This document shows positions 7,589-15,847 of a stretch of 29,199 bases of DNA, piece by piece. The DNA comes from Eshraghiella sp045124255 (GTDB taxonomy: Bacteria; Bacillota; Clostridia; Lachnospirales; Lachnospiraceae). Under the pieces are notes generated by a model. The model searched no databases. It saw only the letters and a list, made by a program, of their open reading frames with translations, and was not told where the DNA came from. Within the stretch, counting starts at the first letter, position 1. Each line of letters starts with the position of its first letter. The stretch lies in contig JBGVLM010000052.1 in NCBI GenBank assembly GCA_045124255.1, positions 1 through 29,199 of the forward strand. Reading direction: 5' to 3'. Position numbers and translations under genes: made by a program.

Positions 7589-9402
7589 AAATAAAAAGAA
7601 TGGTATCGTATGTGTTGGTCGGAATAATGGCATTTCTTATGATGGCAGGTATGAATGTTAATACCGTAAAGGCCGCAGGAGAGAGCGTGATTGTTACAGT
7701 CAGTACAACGGATGTTATTGTCGGCAAGGACGTTAATGTATCAGTTACCCTGAACTGTCCAACCGGCTTATATGCAGCAATGTTTGAACTTAAATATGAT
7801 GCGTCAATGTTTACCTATGTGAGTGGTGACGCAGGCGGAAGTTCATATTCGGGAAGCATACCGATTAATTATATGGAATCCGGTGTGCCGACAAGTGTAA
7901 CATGGAATTTTACATTCAGGGCTGCTAAGACGGGTACCGGTGGATTCACAATAGCAGGGGACACATTTATTGATAAGAATGTTGCAGGATTTACTCCATC
8001 ATATCAGAATGCTTCGGTTAAGGTATGGGCACAGGGTTCAGATGACGCAACACTCAGTACACTACAGGTTGCAGGGGCAGCACTCAGTCCTGCTTTTGCA
8101 AAATGGACAATGCAGTACACCGTGTATGTAGGAACAGAGGTTACGTCCGTTGATGTTGTGGCAGCAGCTTCGCAGGGCGGCAGAACGGAGATTAACGGGA
8201 ATACATCGAATCTTGTATATGGCAATAATGTAATAACCGTTACCTCATATGCGCCAAACGGCAAAACAATGACGTATACAATTACGGTAGTCAGACCCGA
8301 ACCGCCAACCGAACCGCCAACCACCGAGCCGCCAACCGAGCCGCCGAAGTGGTCAGAGGTAAAGCTTAACGGTTCAACATACCATGTCAGTTCGGATTAT
8401 TCCAATGAGATGGTTCCTGAGGGCTTCGAGGCCAATGTTATTGAATATGGTGAAAATGAAGTGCTTGCAGCAACGAACAGTAAGCTGAAAATGCAGCTGC
8501 TTTACCTTGTTGATGAGGAATCAAACGGAAACTTCTATATATACGATTCCGAAGAAAAAAGCTTTTATCTGTTTACATATATTGACTTTGTTGAGAATAG
8601 ATATATTTTAATAGATACTGATAAAGCTGATGTAATGCCTTCAGATACAAAGAATGGCACGATTACAATTGGCGAGAAGGAAATAAAAGCATTAATCAAT
8701 TCAGAGGATTCAGGTTTTGCGTATTTCTATGCAGTAAACCAAAACGGTACATACAGCTGGTATTGTTATGATAATGTAGAGAAAACAATACAGAGAGTTG
8801 CGAATACCAATATGAATGCAGTTGAGGAAGAAACAACCAGTGCCGCAGAAGAGACTGTGACCACAGTTTTGGAAAGCACGCAGAATTATTCCTCTGAGAA
8901 TGAATCCTTAAAGGACGCTAATGAGGGACTTATAAAAATCAGAAATATTGCGATTGCAGTTGCGGGAGTTCTTCTTGTAGTATTGATTGGTCTGATTGTA
9001 GTGCTCATTGCACATAAATCTGAGAAGAAGCATGCTATTTCTGATGAGAAAATTAATTATGGCAAAATCGAGGATGAAATGGAAAAGTCCGAGACGGAAG
9101 TTGATGAGAATACGGAAGAATTGACAGATGAACCGGCTGATAACAAAGATATGTCAGACGCTGAGGCACAAATCGCGGCCGCTGCGGAGGAAATGTCTGC
9201 GGCACTTGATGAAGAACCACAGGAGCCTGTAATCGAAGAGATGGAGGAGGAAGTGGTTGAGGAGATAGATGTTGATAACGCTGTCTCTGATACAGAGCCT
9301 ACAAGAGATGAAATTGACTCTTTTAACAGGGAGGCTGACGGAATGGAAGCAGCAGAGCCGGTTGAAGAAGTTTCTCTTGAAGAGGACGAAGATTTTTTAT
9401 AA
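7585..9402 (+). CDS. Membrane-anchored cohesin surface protein
   Basis: A 605-aa single-pass surface protein. In order: signal peptide 1-31 (cleavage around VKAA); a cohesin-like beta-sandwich about 34-147, with the family pattern VTVSTTDVIVGKDVNVSVTL followed by FELKYDASMFTYVSG; a cadherin-like beta-sandwich about 154-236, starting ATLSTLQVAGAALSP and ending YTITVVRPE; a Pro/Thr/Glu linker 238-254; a region of unknown fold 256-405; a Ser/Thr/Glu-rich stalk; a transmembrane helix 454-476; and a very acidic cytoplasmic tail 477-605. The tail is unlike cell-wall sorting signals, so anchoring is in the membrane. The likely partner is the dockerin of the preceding gene, whose stop overlaps this start (ATGA). 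The role of the acidic tail is unknown. Confidence 0.75.
   Translation: MKIKRMVSYVLVGIMAFLMMAGMNVNTVKAAGESVIVTVSTTDVIVGKDVNVSVTLNCPTGLYAAMFELKYDASMFTYVSGDAGGSSYSGSIPINYMESGVPTSVTWNFTFRAAKTGTGGFTIAGDTFIDKNVAGFTPSYQNASVKVWAQGSDDATLSTLQVAGAALSPAFAKWTMQYTVYVGTEVTSVDVVAAASQGGRTEINGNTSNLVYGNNVITVTSYAPNGKTMTYTITVVRPEPPTEPPTTEPPTEPPKWSEVKLNGSTYHVSSDYSNEMVPEGFEANVIEYGENEVLAATNSKLKMQLLYLVDEESNGNFYIYDSEEKSFYLFTYIDFVENRYILIDTDKADVMPSDTKNGTITIGEKEIKALINSEDSGFAYFYAVNQNGTYSWYCYDNVEKTIQRVANTNMNAVEEETTSAAEETVTTVLESTQNYSSENESLKDANEGLIKIRNIAIAVAGVLLVVLIGLIVVLIAHKSEKKHAISDEKINYGKIEDEMEKSETEVDENTEELTDEPADNKDMSDAEAQIAAAAEEMSAALDEEPQEPVIEEMEEEVVEEIDVDNAVSDTEPTRDEIDSFNREADGMEAAEPVEEVSLEEDEDFL
8299..8346 (+). repeat. 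Short tandem repeat encoding a Pro-Thr-Glu linker
   Basis: Four imperfect copies of a 9-12-nt unit (GAACCGCCAACC and variants such as GAGCCGCC) encode PEPPTEPPTTEPPTEPP, a stiff extracellular linker between the cadherin-like domain and the next region. The run is more GC-rich than its surroundings. Such tracts can change length by slippage. Confidence 0.8.
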
Positions 9403-9436
9403 AGAATAAATAAAAAGTTTATAGAAATATTATTAT

Positions 9437-9475
9437 TGTAGGAAGAGCGGAATATTGCTTTTCCTACATTTTTTT
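9437..9475 (+). terminator. Strong intrinsic terminator after the cohesin gene
   Basis: TGTAGGAA (9437-9444) pairs with TTCCTACA (9461-9468), and GAGC (9445-9448) continues the stem with GCTT (9457-9460, one G-T pair). An 8-nt loop closes it and seven T follow (9469-9475). Confidence 0.88.
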
Positions 9476-9494
9476 GTTATAGTGGTTATATAAC
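9455..9494 (+). promoter_or_regulatory. Candidate promoter and operator of the gntR-clpC operon
   Basis: TTGCTT (9455-9460), a 17-nt spacer and TATAGT (9478-9483) form a plausible promoter lying on the terminator. GTTATATAAC (9485-9494) is a perfect 10-bp palindrome just downstream, and GTTATA also occurs at 9476-9481, giving a repeated half-site where a GntR dimer could bind and autoregulate. I see no CtsR heptad direct repeat (GGTCAAA type) here. Confidence 0.4.
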
Positions 9495-9509
9495 AGAAGA
9501 GGTGATGTA

Positions 9510-9881
9510 ATGTATATTACAATAGACTTTAACAGTAATGAAGCAATTTATCTGCAGCTGTGCAATCAGATTATATTTCAGATTGCTACCGAGCAGATTA
9601 AAGAGGGAGAATCGCTTCCGTCCGTGAGACAGTTAGCTGACACAATCGGCATTAATATGCATACCGTAAATAAGGCGTATTCCGTTCTGCGTGAGCAGGG
9701 ATATATTAAGCTTGACAGAAGGCATGGTGCAGTAATTGCGGTTGATATGAACAGACTTTCAGCATTGAAGGAGCTGTCGGAATCACTTCGGGTTATTATT
9801 GCCAGAGCGTTGTGCAGAAATGTATCAACCGAAGAGATACATCTGCTTGTTGATGATATAATAGAAGAATTTAATGCGTAA
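9510..9881 (+). CDS. GntR-family regulator, short YtrA type
   Basis: A 123-aa DNA-binding protein. The N-terminal winged helix-turn-helix has the GntR pattern AIYLQLCNQI, then EGESLPSVRQLADTIGIN (33-50), then HTVNKAYSVLREQGYI (52-67). The C-terminal part, about 45 aa, is too short for a FadR- or HutC-type ligand domain, which is typical of the YtrA subfamily. GAGGTGAT precedes the ATG. It is the first gene of the run with mcsA, mcsB and clpC, which in many Bacillota begins with ctsR. I infer it controls this operon, possibly through the palindrome at 9485. What it senses cannot be told. Confidence 0.85.
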   Translation: MYITIDFNSNEAIYLQLCNQIIFQIATEQIKEGESLPSVRQLADTIGINMHTVNKAYSVLREQGYIKLDRRHGAVIAVDMNRLSALKELSESLRVIIARALCRNVSTEEIHLLVDDIIEEFNA

Positions 9882-9899
9882 TATATAGGAGGATATACT

Positions 9900-10466
9900 A
9901 TGCTGTGTGAGAAATGCAGAAAGAATCAGGCGACTTTTCATTATACAGAGGTTGTTAACGGTGTTAAGAATGAACATCATCTCTGTAGTGAATGTGCAGC
10001 AAATACAGATATAAGCTATTATTCAAGTGTTTTTGATAATGACCAGTTTGGCAAACTTTTGTCGGGAATTCTGGGAGGCCAGCTTTTTGCAGGAGAGAAG
10101 GAGGCGGACCCGGCAGGGAATGTCCAGTGTCCGACCTGCAGGATGACTTACGGACAGTTTGTGAAGAATTCGAGTTTTGGCTGCCCGGACTGTTATGATG
10201 TGTTCGGTCCGCTTATCGAAGACAAGATTAAGAAACTTCAGGGAAGCAATATACATCAGGGCAAACGTCCGATGCTCTACAACAGAGAACATGAAGACGA
10301 TATGATAACGGAAACTGCCGCCGATACGGAAAAAGATTTACAGAAGGAAATTGATTTTCTGTCTAAGAAACTTAAGGATGCCGTATATATTGAGGATTTT
10401 GAAGAAGCGGCAAGACTTAGGGATTTAATAGCAGAACTTAAGGCGAGGGAGGATTGCAATGAATAA
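9900..10466 (+). CDS. mcsA: McsA, zinc-binding activator of arginine kinase
   Basis: A 188-aa protein with four CxxC zinc motifs at residues 3/6, 29/32, 77/80 and 95/98 and a C-terminal UvrB/UvrC (UVR) domain at about 149-184 (DAVYIEDFEEAARLRDLI). In Bacillus subtilis McsA binds and activates McsB and links it to ClpC. It follows the GntR gene by 18 nt with a GGAGG site and overlaps mcsB by 8 bp. In automatic annotations such proteins are often called excinuclease-like because of the UVR domain; the operon makes McsA far more likely. Confidence 0.9.
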   Translation: MLCEKCRKNQATFHYTEVVNGVKNEHHLCSECAANTDISYYSSVFDNDQFGKLLSGILGGQLFAGEKEADPAGNVQCPTCRMTYGQFVKNSSFGCPDCYDVFGPLIEDKIKKLQGSNIHQGKRPMLYNREHEDDMITETAADTEKDLQKEIDFLSKKLKDAVYIEDFEEAARLRDLIAELKAREDCNE

Positions 10467-11484
10467 ATGGTATGATAAAACAGGAGCCAATGATGATGTA
10501 GTCCTTTCAAGCAGAATACGTCTTGCAAGAAATTTTTCAAACTATGTATTTGCGGACAGACTTTCCGAGGAAGCAGCAGCACGGATGGTTAACTCTGTAG
10601 CGGACAGATTTAAGAGTGATTATGCAGATGAATACGACTGCATATATATGAATAACTGTAATGAGAGAAAGAAAAAGGCACTTAAGGAGAGAAGGCAGAT
10701 AAGTCATGCGCTTCTTAACGGAAGCAATAAAGCAGTGCTGTTATCTAAGGATGAATCGGCGGCAATAATGCTTAACGCCGAGGACCATGTCAGAATACAG
10801 GTGCTTGCAAACGGCATGAATCTGGAGTCATGCTTTAAACGTGCCAATGAAATTGATGATTATATTGATTCTAATTTTGACTATGCTTTTTCAGAGAAAT
10901 ACGGCTATAAAACAACCTTTCCAACCAATGTCGGAACCGGCTTAAGAGCCGGCTATACACTGCACCTTCCGGGACTTACGGAGGCGAAGCGGATTTCTCA
11001 GATTAGCACGGAACTCGGACGTTTTGGAATGAAGCTTAAGGTTCTGTACGGAGATGATGTGGGGTATGGTAATTTATACCAGATTGCAACACAGAAAACT
11101 CTCGGACAGACTGAGAAAGAAATTATGAGTGATTTAAATGATATTGTTAATCAGATTGTCAGTCAGGAAAGAGAACAGCGCCGCTATATTTATGAAAAAG
11201 ACAAAGTTCAGATGGAAGACACGGTCTACAAATCCTACGGAGTTTTAAAATATGCCAGAAAGATTCCGTTAAGGGATGCAATGACTTTATTATCTGAGAT
11301 AATGCTTGGCAGCTCTCTCGGTATTATAACCTTTGACAGAACAGGCAGCTTCAGTCTTAATAAAATGATTATGGATATACAGCCGGCAGTAATTAATAAT
11401 ACTGTTAACAGGGCTATTTCCGTGGATGAAACGGATATTATAAGGGCACAGTATATTAGAAATAACTGTCCGGACATTATATAG
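10459..11484 (+). CDS. mcsB: Protein arginine kinase McsB
   Basis: A 341-aa phosphagen-kinase-type enzyme that phosphorylates arginines on proteins, marking them for ClpCP degradation in Gram-positive bacteria. VVLSSRIRLARNF (N-terminal), EDHVRIQ near residue 110 (catalytic acid region) and FPTNVGTGLRAGYTLHLPGL near 154 (nucleotide-binding core) are all present. The C-terminal segment reads DETDIIRAQYIR (323-334). B. subtilis McsB has an RDxxRA allosteric phosphoarginine motif there, and this protein has Thr 325 where the first Arg would be, if that alignment is right. It overlaps mcsA by 8 bp and lies 14 nt before clpC. Confidence 0.92.
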   Translation: MNKWYDKTGANDDVVLSSRIRLARNFSNYVFADRLSEEAAARMVNSVADRFKSDYADEYDCIYMNNCNERKKKALKERRQISHALLNGSNKAVLLSKDESAAIMLNAEDHVRIQVLANGMNLESCFKRANEIDDYIDSNFDYAFSEKYGYKTTFPTNVGTGLRAGYTLHLPGLTEAKRISQISTELGRFGMKLKVLYGDDVGYGNLYQIATQKTLGQTEKEIMSDLNDIVNQIVSQEREQRRYIYEKDKVQMEDTVYKSYGVLKYARKIPLRDAMTLLSEIMLGSSLGIITFDRTGSFSLNKMIMDIQPAVINNTVNRAISVDETDIIRAQYIRNNCPDII

Positions 11485-11498
11485 AGCAGGAGGCAATT

Positions 11499-13937
11499 AT
11501 GCAGAGTGGATTTACAAAGAAAGCAGAAGAGGTTTTGCGTAATGCAGCAGTTGCAGCAACCGAATTCGGTCATGGCAGCATTGGCAGTGAGCATATTCTG
11601 CTTGGTTTAATCAGAACAAAGGATTGTCAGGCGGGGGAGATTCTTCTGGACGCCGGACTTGAAGAGGATAAATTAATCGAAATTATTCATCAGGTAATTA
11701 ACAGCAGTGCAGTGGGTTTAAGGGAGCCTGACAGCTACACACCGAGAGCCGCAAAGGTTCTTGAAAATGCGAGAAGAGAGGCGAAACGTTTTGGTGCTAA
11801 TCTTATCGGAAGTGAGCATATACTTATTGGTATAATCAAGGAGCCTGACAGTGTGGCAGCAAGACTGATGTCAACTCTTGGAATTAATTTACAGAAGGTT
11901 TACATCAGCCTTATGGTGTCAATGGGGCAGGACAGTTCGGCATATAAAGATGAAGTGCCGGGCAAGAATAACCGCAGGAAATCGGCAACGGCAACGCTTG
12001 ACCAGTATAGCAGGGATTTAACAAAGCTTGCTGCTGAGGGAAAGCTTGACCCTGTAATCGGAAGGGAACAGGAGATTCAGAGGGTAATTCAGATTAGCAG
12101 CAGAAGGACCAAGAATAATCCGTGCCTCGTTGGAGAACCGGGAGTCGGCAAGACAGCAATTGTTGAAGGACTTGCCATTAAGATAGTAGAAGGTAATGTA
12201 CCTGATACAATTAAGGATAAGAGGCTGCTCACACTTGATTTATCCGGAATGATTGCAGGTTCCAAATACCGTGGTGAATTTGAGGAGCGCATAAAAAGAG
12301 TAATTGCCGAGGTCAGAAGCTCAGGCAATGTTATACTGTTTATTGATGAGCTGCATACAATTATCGGTGCCGGAGGAGCAGAAGGAGCAATTGACGCTTC
12401 GAATATTTTAAAACCATCCCTTGCAAGGGGTGAGGTGCAGATAATCGGTGCAACCACAATTAATGAATACCGTAAGTATATTGAGAAGGATGCAGCTTTG
12501 GAAAGACGTTTTCAGCCTGTTAATGTTGACGAGCCGTCCGAGGCGGAAGCAGTTGAGATATTAAAGGGCTTAAGAAAAGCATACGAGGAGCACCATTCAG
12601 TTACAATAAGGGATGACGCAATCGTAAGTGCAGTTAAGCTTTCCAAAAGGTATATTAATGACAGATTCCTTCCTGATAAGGCAATCGACCTTATTGATGA
12701 GGCTGCGTCAAAGACCAGACTCGGAACCTACGTTAAGCCGGAGGAGATTACCGTACTTGAAGAAGAGATAGAGAAGTTAGAGCTTGCAAAGGAAGAGGCA
12801 ATCAAGGCGGAAGCATATGAAAAGGCGGGAGAAATCAAGACAAAGCGTAATAAGAAGCTTGAGAAACTTGAAAAACTGCAGTTCAAGTGGCAGAAGGCAA
12901 AAGAGAACAGAAACCTGATTGTCGGCGAGGAAGAGATTGCCGCAGTTGTATCGGACTGGACCAAAATACCTGTTAAAAAGCTTGCAATGGAGGAATCTGA
13001 GAGACTTATAAAGCTTGAAGAAACCCTGCATGAAAGAGTTGTCGGACAGGATGAGGCGGTAAAGGCAGTTGCAAGGGCAATCAGACGAGGCAGGGTAGGC
13101 CTTAAGGACCCGAAACGTCCGATTGGTTCGTTTCTGTTCCTCGGACCTACGGGTGTCGGTAAAACGGAACTTTCCAAGACCCTTGCGGACGCATTGTTTG
13201 GCAATGAAAATGCACTTATCAGGGTTGATATGTCAGAATACATGGAGAAACACAGCGTATCTAAGATGATAGGTTCGCCTCCGGGTTATGTAGGCTATGA
13301 GGAGGGCGGACAGCTGAGCGAAAAAGTACGCCGCAATCCATATTCGGTAATCCTTTTTGATGAGATTGAGAAGGCACACCCTGATGTTTTCAATATACTT
13401 TTGCAGATTCTTGATGATGGTATGGTGACGGATTCGACCGGACGTAAAATAGATTTTAAAAATACAATAATCATTATGACCAGTAACGCCGGAGCGGAGA
13501 ATATTGTTTCGCCTAAGAATCTGGGATTTAATACCTCAACAGACCCTGACAGGGATTACCAGAATATGAAGAATAAAGTAATGGATGAGGTTAAACGTCT
13601 TTTTAAACCGGAATTCATCAACAGAATTGATGAAATGATTGTATTTCATATGCTTGGAAGAAACGAAACTCTTCAGATTCTCAATATTATGCTTAAGGCA
13701 ATTAACAAAAGGCTCGGGGAACAGCTTGGCCTTACGCTTGAACTTTCTGATGAAGCTAAGGAATATATAGTTTCTGAGGGTTATGATGAGAAATACGGTG
13801 CAAGACCGCTAAAACGAGCAATCCAGAATAAGCTTGAGGACAGACTGGCTGAGGAGATTCTTGAAGGCAGGATAAAATCAGGTGACAGTGTCAGCATCGG
13901 ATGCGAGGATAAAAAACTTGTTTTTTCTACAAAATGA
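11499..13937 (+). CDS. clpC: ClpC, AAA+ unfoldase of the ClpCP protease
   Basis: An 812-aa Hsp100 protein. Two Clp N repeats cover 1-145. The first ATPase domain has Walker A GEPGVGKT (212-219) and Walker B ILFIDE (279-284). A UVR-containing middle domain lies around 420-465 (AEAYEKAGEIKTKRNKK), the feature that separates ClpC from ClpA and ClpB. The second ATPase domain has Walker A GPTGVGKT near 548 and GSPPGYVGYEEGG. NLGF near 674 is the loop that would dock on ClpP. FKPEFINRIDEMIVF and the D2 C-terminal domain follow. GCAGGAGG precedes the ATG. With McsA and McsB it forms the arginine-phosphorylation-directed degradation pathway. Full length, nothing missing. Confidence 0.95.
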   Translation: MQSGFTKKAEEVLRNAAVAATEFGHGSIGSEHILLGLIRTKDCQAGEILLDAGLEEDKLIEIIHQVINSSAVGLREPDSYTPRAAKVLENARREAKRFGANLIGSEHILIGIIKEPDSVAARLMSTLGINLQKVYISLMVSMGQDSSAYKDEVPGKNNRRKSATATLDQYSRDLTKLAAEGKLDPVIGREQEIQRVIQISSRRTKNNPCLVGEPGVGKTAIVEGLAIKIVEGNVPDTIKDKRLLTLDLSGMIAGSKYRGEFEERIKRVIAEVRSSGNVILFIDELHTIIGAGGAEGAIDASNILKPSLARGEVQIIGATTINEYRKYIEKDAALERRFQPVNVDEPSEAEAVEILKGLRKAYEEHHSVTIRDDAIVSAVKLSKRYINDRFLPDKAIDLIDEAASKTRLGTYVKPEEITVLEEEIEKLELAKEEAIKAEAYEKAGEIKTKRNKKLEKLEKLQFKWQKAKENRNLIVGEEEIAAVVSDWTKIPVKKLAMEESERLIKLEETLHERVVGQDEAVKAVARAIRRGRVGLKDPKRPIGSFLFLGPTGVGKTELSKTLADALFGNENALIRVDMSEYMEKHSVSKMIGSPPGYVGYEEGGQLSEKVRRNPYSVILFDEIEKAHPDVFNILLQILDDGMVTDSTGRKIDFKNTIIIMTSNAGAENIVSPKNLGFNTSTDPDRDYQNMKNKVMDEVKRLFKPEFINRIDEMIVFHMLGRNETLQILNIMLKAINKRLGEQLGLTLELSDEAKEYIVSEGYDEKYGARPLKRAIQNKLEDRLAEEILEGRIKSGDSVSIGCEDKKLVFSTK

Positions 13938-13939
13938 TG

Positions 13940-13968
13940 TAGCAATAAAATACAAAATATATTATAAT
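13940..13968 (+). promoter_or_regulatory. Possible promoter before the small conserved gene
   Basis: A perfect TATAAT (13963-13968) sits in AT-rich sequence just after clpC. The best -35 match at 17 nt spacing is poor (TAGCAA, 13940). A weak AT-rich hairpin (TTTTTCAA with TTGAAAAA, 13984-14003) lies before the next ribosome site. Confidence 0.35.
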
Positions 13969-14017
13969 TATTACACGAAATACTTTTTCAATTTTTTGAA
14001 AAACAGGAGGAACGGAA

Positions 14018-14428
14018 ATGGCTGTTATTGAAGGGTTAATCCGTATTGAAGATGACGGAACAATTAGTTTCGGCAATCATTTACTGGATACCAAGACCAA
14101 ATTAGACAACGTAGAGTACAATGGAGATATTTACAAGGTTAAGACTTATAATGAGATTACCAAGTTAGAGCGTAACGGTATGTTTGTATATGAGTCAGTA
14201 CCTGGAACAACGGTTCATAACTATAGAATGGATGACGGCGTTGTGGTATTTAAGGTTGAGGGTGATAAGGATTCACAGGTTACTTTGGAGCTTGAGCCGG
14301 CTACGGAGTATAAGGTATATGTTAATGATGTTACAATCGGAAGCATGAAGACCAATATAAGCGGTAAGCTCAGTGTCAGTGTTGAACTTGCAGATTCAGC
14401 AGCGGACATTAAAATCGTCAGGATGTAA
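14018..14428 (+). CDS. Conserved small beta-rich protein of unknown role
   Basis: A 136-aa protein without signal peptide or membrane segment, rich in alternating hydrophobic strands (VTLELEPATEYKVYVND). It starts MAVIEGLIRIEDDGTISFGNH. I recall close relatives in Lachnospiraceae carrying the label 'endosialidase', but no sialidase motif (such as Asp boxes) is visible and the length is far too short, so that name should not be trusted. A very strong ribosome site, AGGAGG (14005-14010), suggests high expression. It lies between clpC and radA, has its own possible promoter, and is followed by a GC-rich hairpin. Confidence 0.75.
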   Translation: MAVIEGLIRIEDDGTISFGNHLLDTKTKLDNVEYNGDIYKVKTYNEITKLERNGMFVYESVPGTTVHNYRMDDGVVVFKVEGDKDSQVTLELEPATEYKVYVNDVTIGSMKTNISGKLSVSVELADSAADIKIVRM

Positions 14429-14434
14429 TTTATT

Positions 14435-14458
14435 CGGGACTGTGTAGTCACGGTCCCG
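14435..14458 (+). terminator. GC-rich hairpin after the small conserved gene
   Basis: A 10-bp stem with one G-T pair: CGGGACTGTG (14435-14444) with CACGGTCCCG (14449-14458) and a TAGT loop. Only a short broken T tract follows, so it may terminate partly or stabilise the upstream mRNA. Confidence 0.55.
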
Positions 14459-14480
14459 TTATGATTTAAGAGAGGACTAT

Positions 14481-15833
14481 ATGGCAAAGGCTAGAAGTAC
14501 CGTATTCTTTTGCAAGGAATGCGGTTATGAATCTGCCAAATGGATGGGGCAGTGCCCCGGCTGTAAGGAATGGAACACTTTTGTAGAGGAACCTGTGGTT
14601 AAGAAGAACAGCACAGCGGTTCGCATTCAGAGAAGTGAGAATTTACCTGTTAAGCTGTCGGAGGTCGATACATCCAGAGAGGACAGATACACCAGCGGAT
14701 TTGCTGAATTAGACAGGGTGCTTGGCGGCGGAATTGTTGCAGGCTCCATGGTTCTGGTGGGCGGAGACCCAGGAATAGGCAAATCCACTATTTTACTTCA
14801 GGTATGCAGGAATATTGCAGCCGGAAGAAAGGTTTTATACATATCGGGAGAGGAATCCCTAAGGCAGATTAAAATGCGTGCTGACCGTATCGGTGTTATG
14901 CCGGAGAATTTCTATCTGCTGTGTGAAACAAATCTATCTGTTATTGATGAGGGTATCAGGTCGATTAAGCCTGATATGGTAGTTATTGATTCGATACAGA
15001 CAATGGTCTGCGAGTCTTCGGATTCGGCACCGGGAAGTGTAGGACAGGTAAGGGAATCCACCAACATACTTATGCAGATTGCAAAGGGACTTGGAATTAC
15101 GGTTTTTATCGTAGGACATGTAACCAAGGAGGGCGTTGTTGCAGGACCGAGAGTTTTGGAACACATGGTTGATACGGTATTATATTTTGAAGGCGAACGA
15201 AGCGAGTCCTATCGTATAATAAGAGCTGTTAAGAATCGTTTTGGTGCGACGAATGAAATCGGTGTATTTGAGATGTGTCAGGAAGGTCTTAAGGAAGTGC
15301 TCAATCCTTCGGAATACATGCTTAGTGGAAGACCTAAGGGCGCACCGGGGTCGGTTGTTGCCTGCCTTATGGAGGGAACAAGACCGATTCTTGTTGAAAT
15401 TCAGGCGTTAGTGTGTCATACTAATTTTGGACTCCCAAGAAGAACGGCGGTAGGAGCTGATTATAACAGAATGAATCTTCTGATGGCTGTGCTTGAGAAG
15501 AAAATGGGCATGCAGCTGTCGGGCTGTGATGCATATCTTAATATCGCCGGCGGACTTAAGGTTAATGAGCCTGCTTTGGACCTTGGGATGATTATGGCAA
15601 TTATTTCAAGCTTTAGAAATACACCAATTGGAGAGAAGACAATTGTATTTGGCGAGGTAGGACTGGCAGGCGAGGTAAGAGCAGTCAGTCAGGCTAAGCA
15701 GAGGGTGGCAGAAGCTGTTAAATTAGGATTTGAGGAATGTATTTTACCATATGCATGTCTTAAATCCATAGGAGAAGAGAAACGAATTAAATTAATCGGA
15801 ATACAATCCGTTTCGGAACTATGTAATCGATAG
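14481..15833 (+). CDS. radA: DNA repair protein RadA
   Basis: A 450-aa protein (also called Sms) that aids branch migration during recombinational repair. The N-terminal zinc finger uses Cys 11, 14, 25 and 28. The RecA-like core has Walker A GGDPGIGKST near residue 93 and the RadA-specific KNRFG motif near 251. The C-terminal part is the Lon-like domain (LNIAGGLKVNEPALDLGM). It commonly follows clpC in Bacillota, which supports the synteny seen here. Complete. Confidence 0.95.
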   Translation: MAKARSTVFFCKECGYESAKWMGQCPGCKEWNTFVEEPVVKKNSTAVRIQRSENLPVKLSEVDTSREDRYTSGFAELDRVLGGGIVAGSMVLVGGDPGIGKSTILLQVCRNIAAGRKVLYISGEESLRQIKMRADRIGVMPENFYLLCETNLSVIDEGIRSIKPDMVVIDSIQTMVCESSDSAPGSVGQVRESTNILMQIAKGLGITVFIVGHVTKEGVVAGPRVLEHMVDTVLYFEGERSESYRIIRAVKNRFGATNEIGVFEMCQEGLKEVLNPSEYMLSGRPKGAPGSVVACLMEGTRPILVEIQALVCHTNFGLPRRTAVGADYNRMNLLMAVLEKKMGMQLSGCDAYLNIAGGLKVNEPALDLGMIMAIISSFRNTPIGEKTIVFGEVGLAGEVRAVSQAKQRVAEAVKLGFEECILPYACLKSIGEEKRIKLIGIQSVSELCNR

Positions 15834-15847
15834 AGGAGGATACATAC

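Noticed and set aside
5321..9402. Cellulosome locus
   Set aside because: There is only one cohesin and one dockerin, the dockerin enzyme is a glucosaminidase, and no cellulase or carbohydrate-binding module is present.
12728..13243. 171-codon minus-strand frame inside clpC
   Set aside because: It opposes the conserved AAA+ coding sequence and its Ser/Leu-rich composition is a by-product of clpC codon use.
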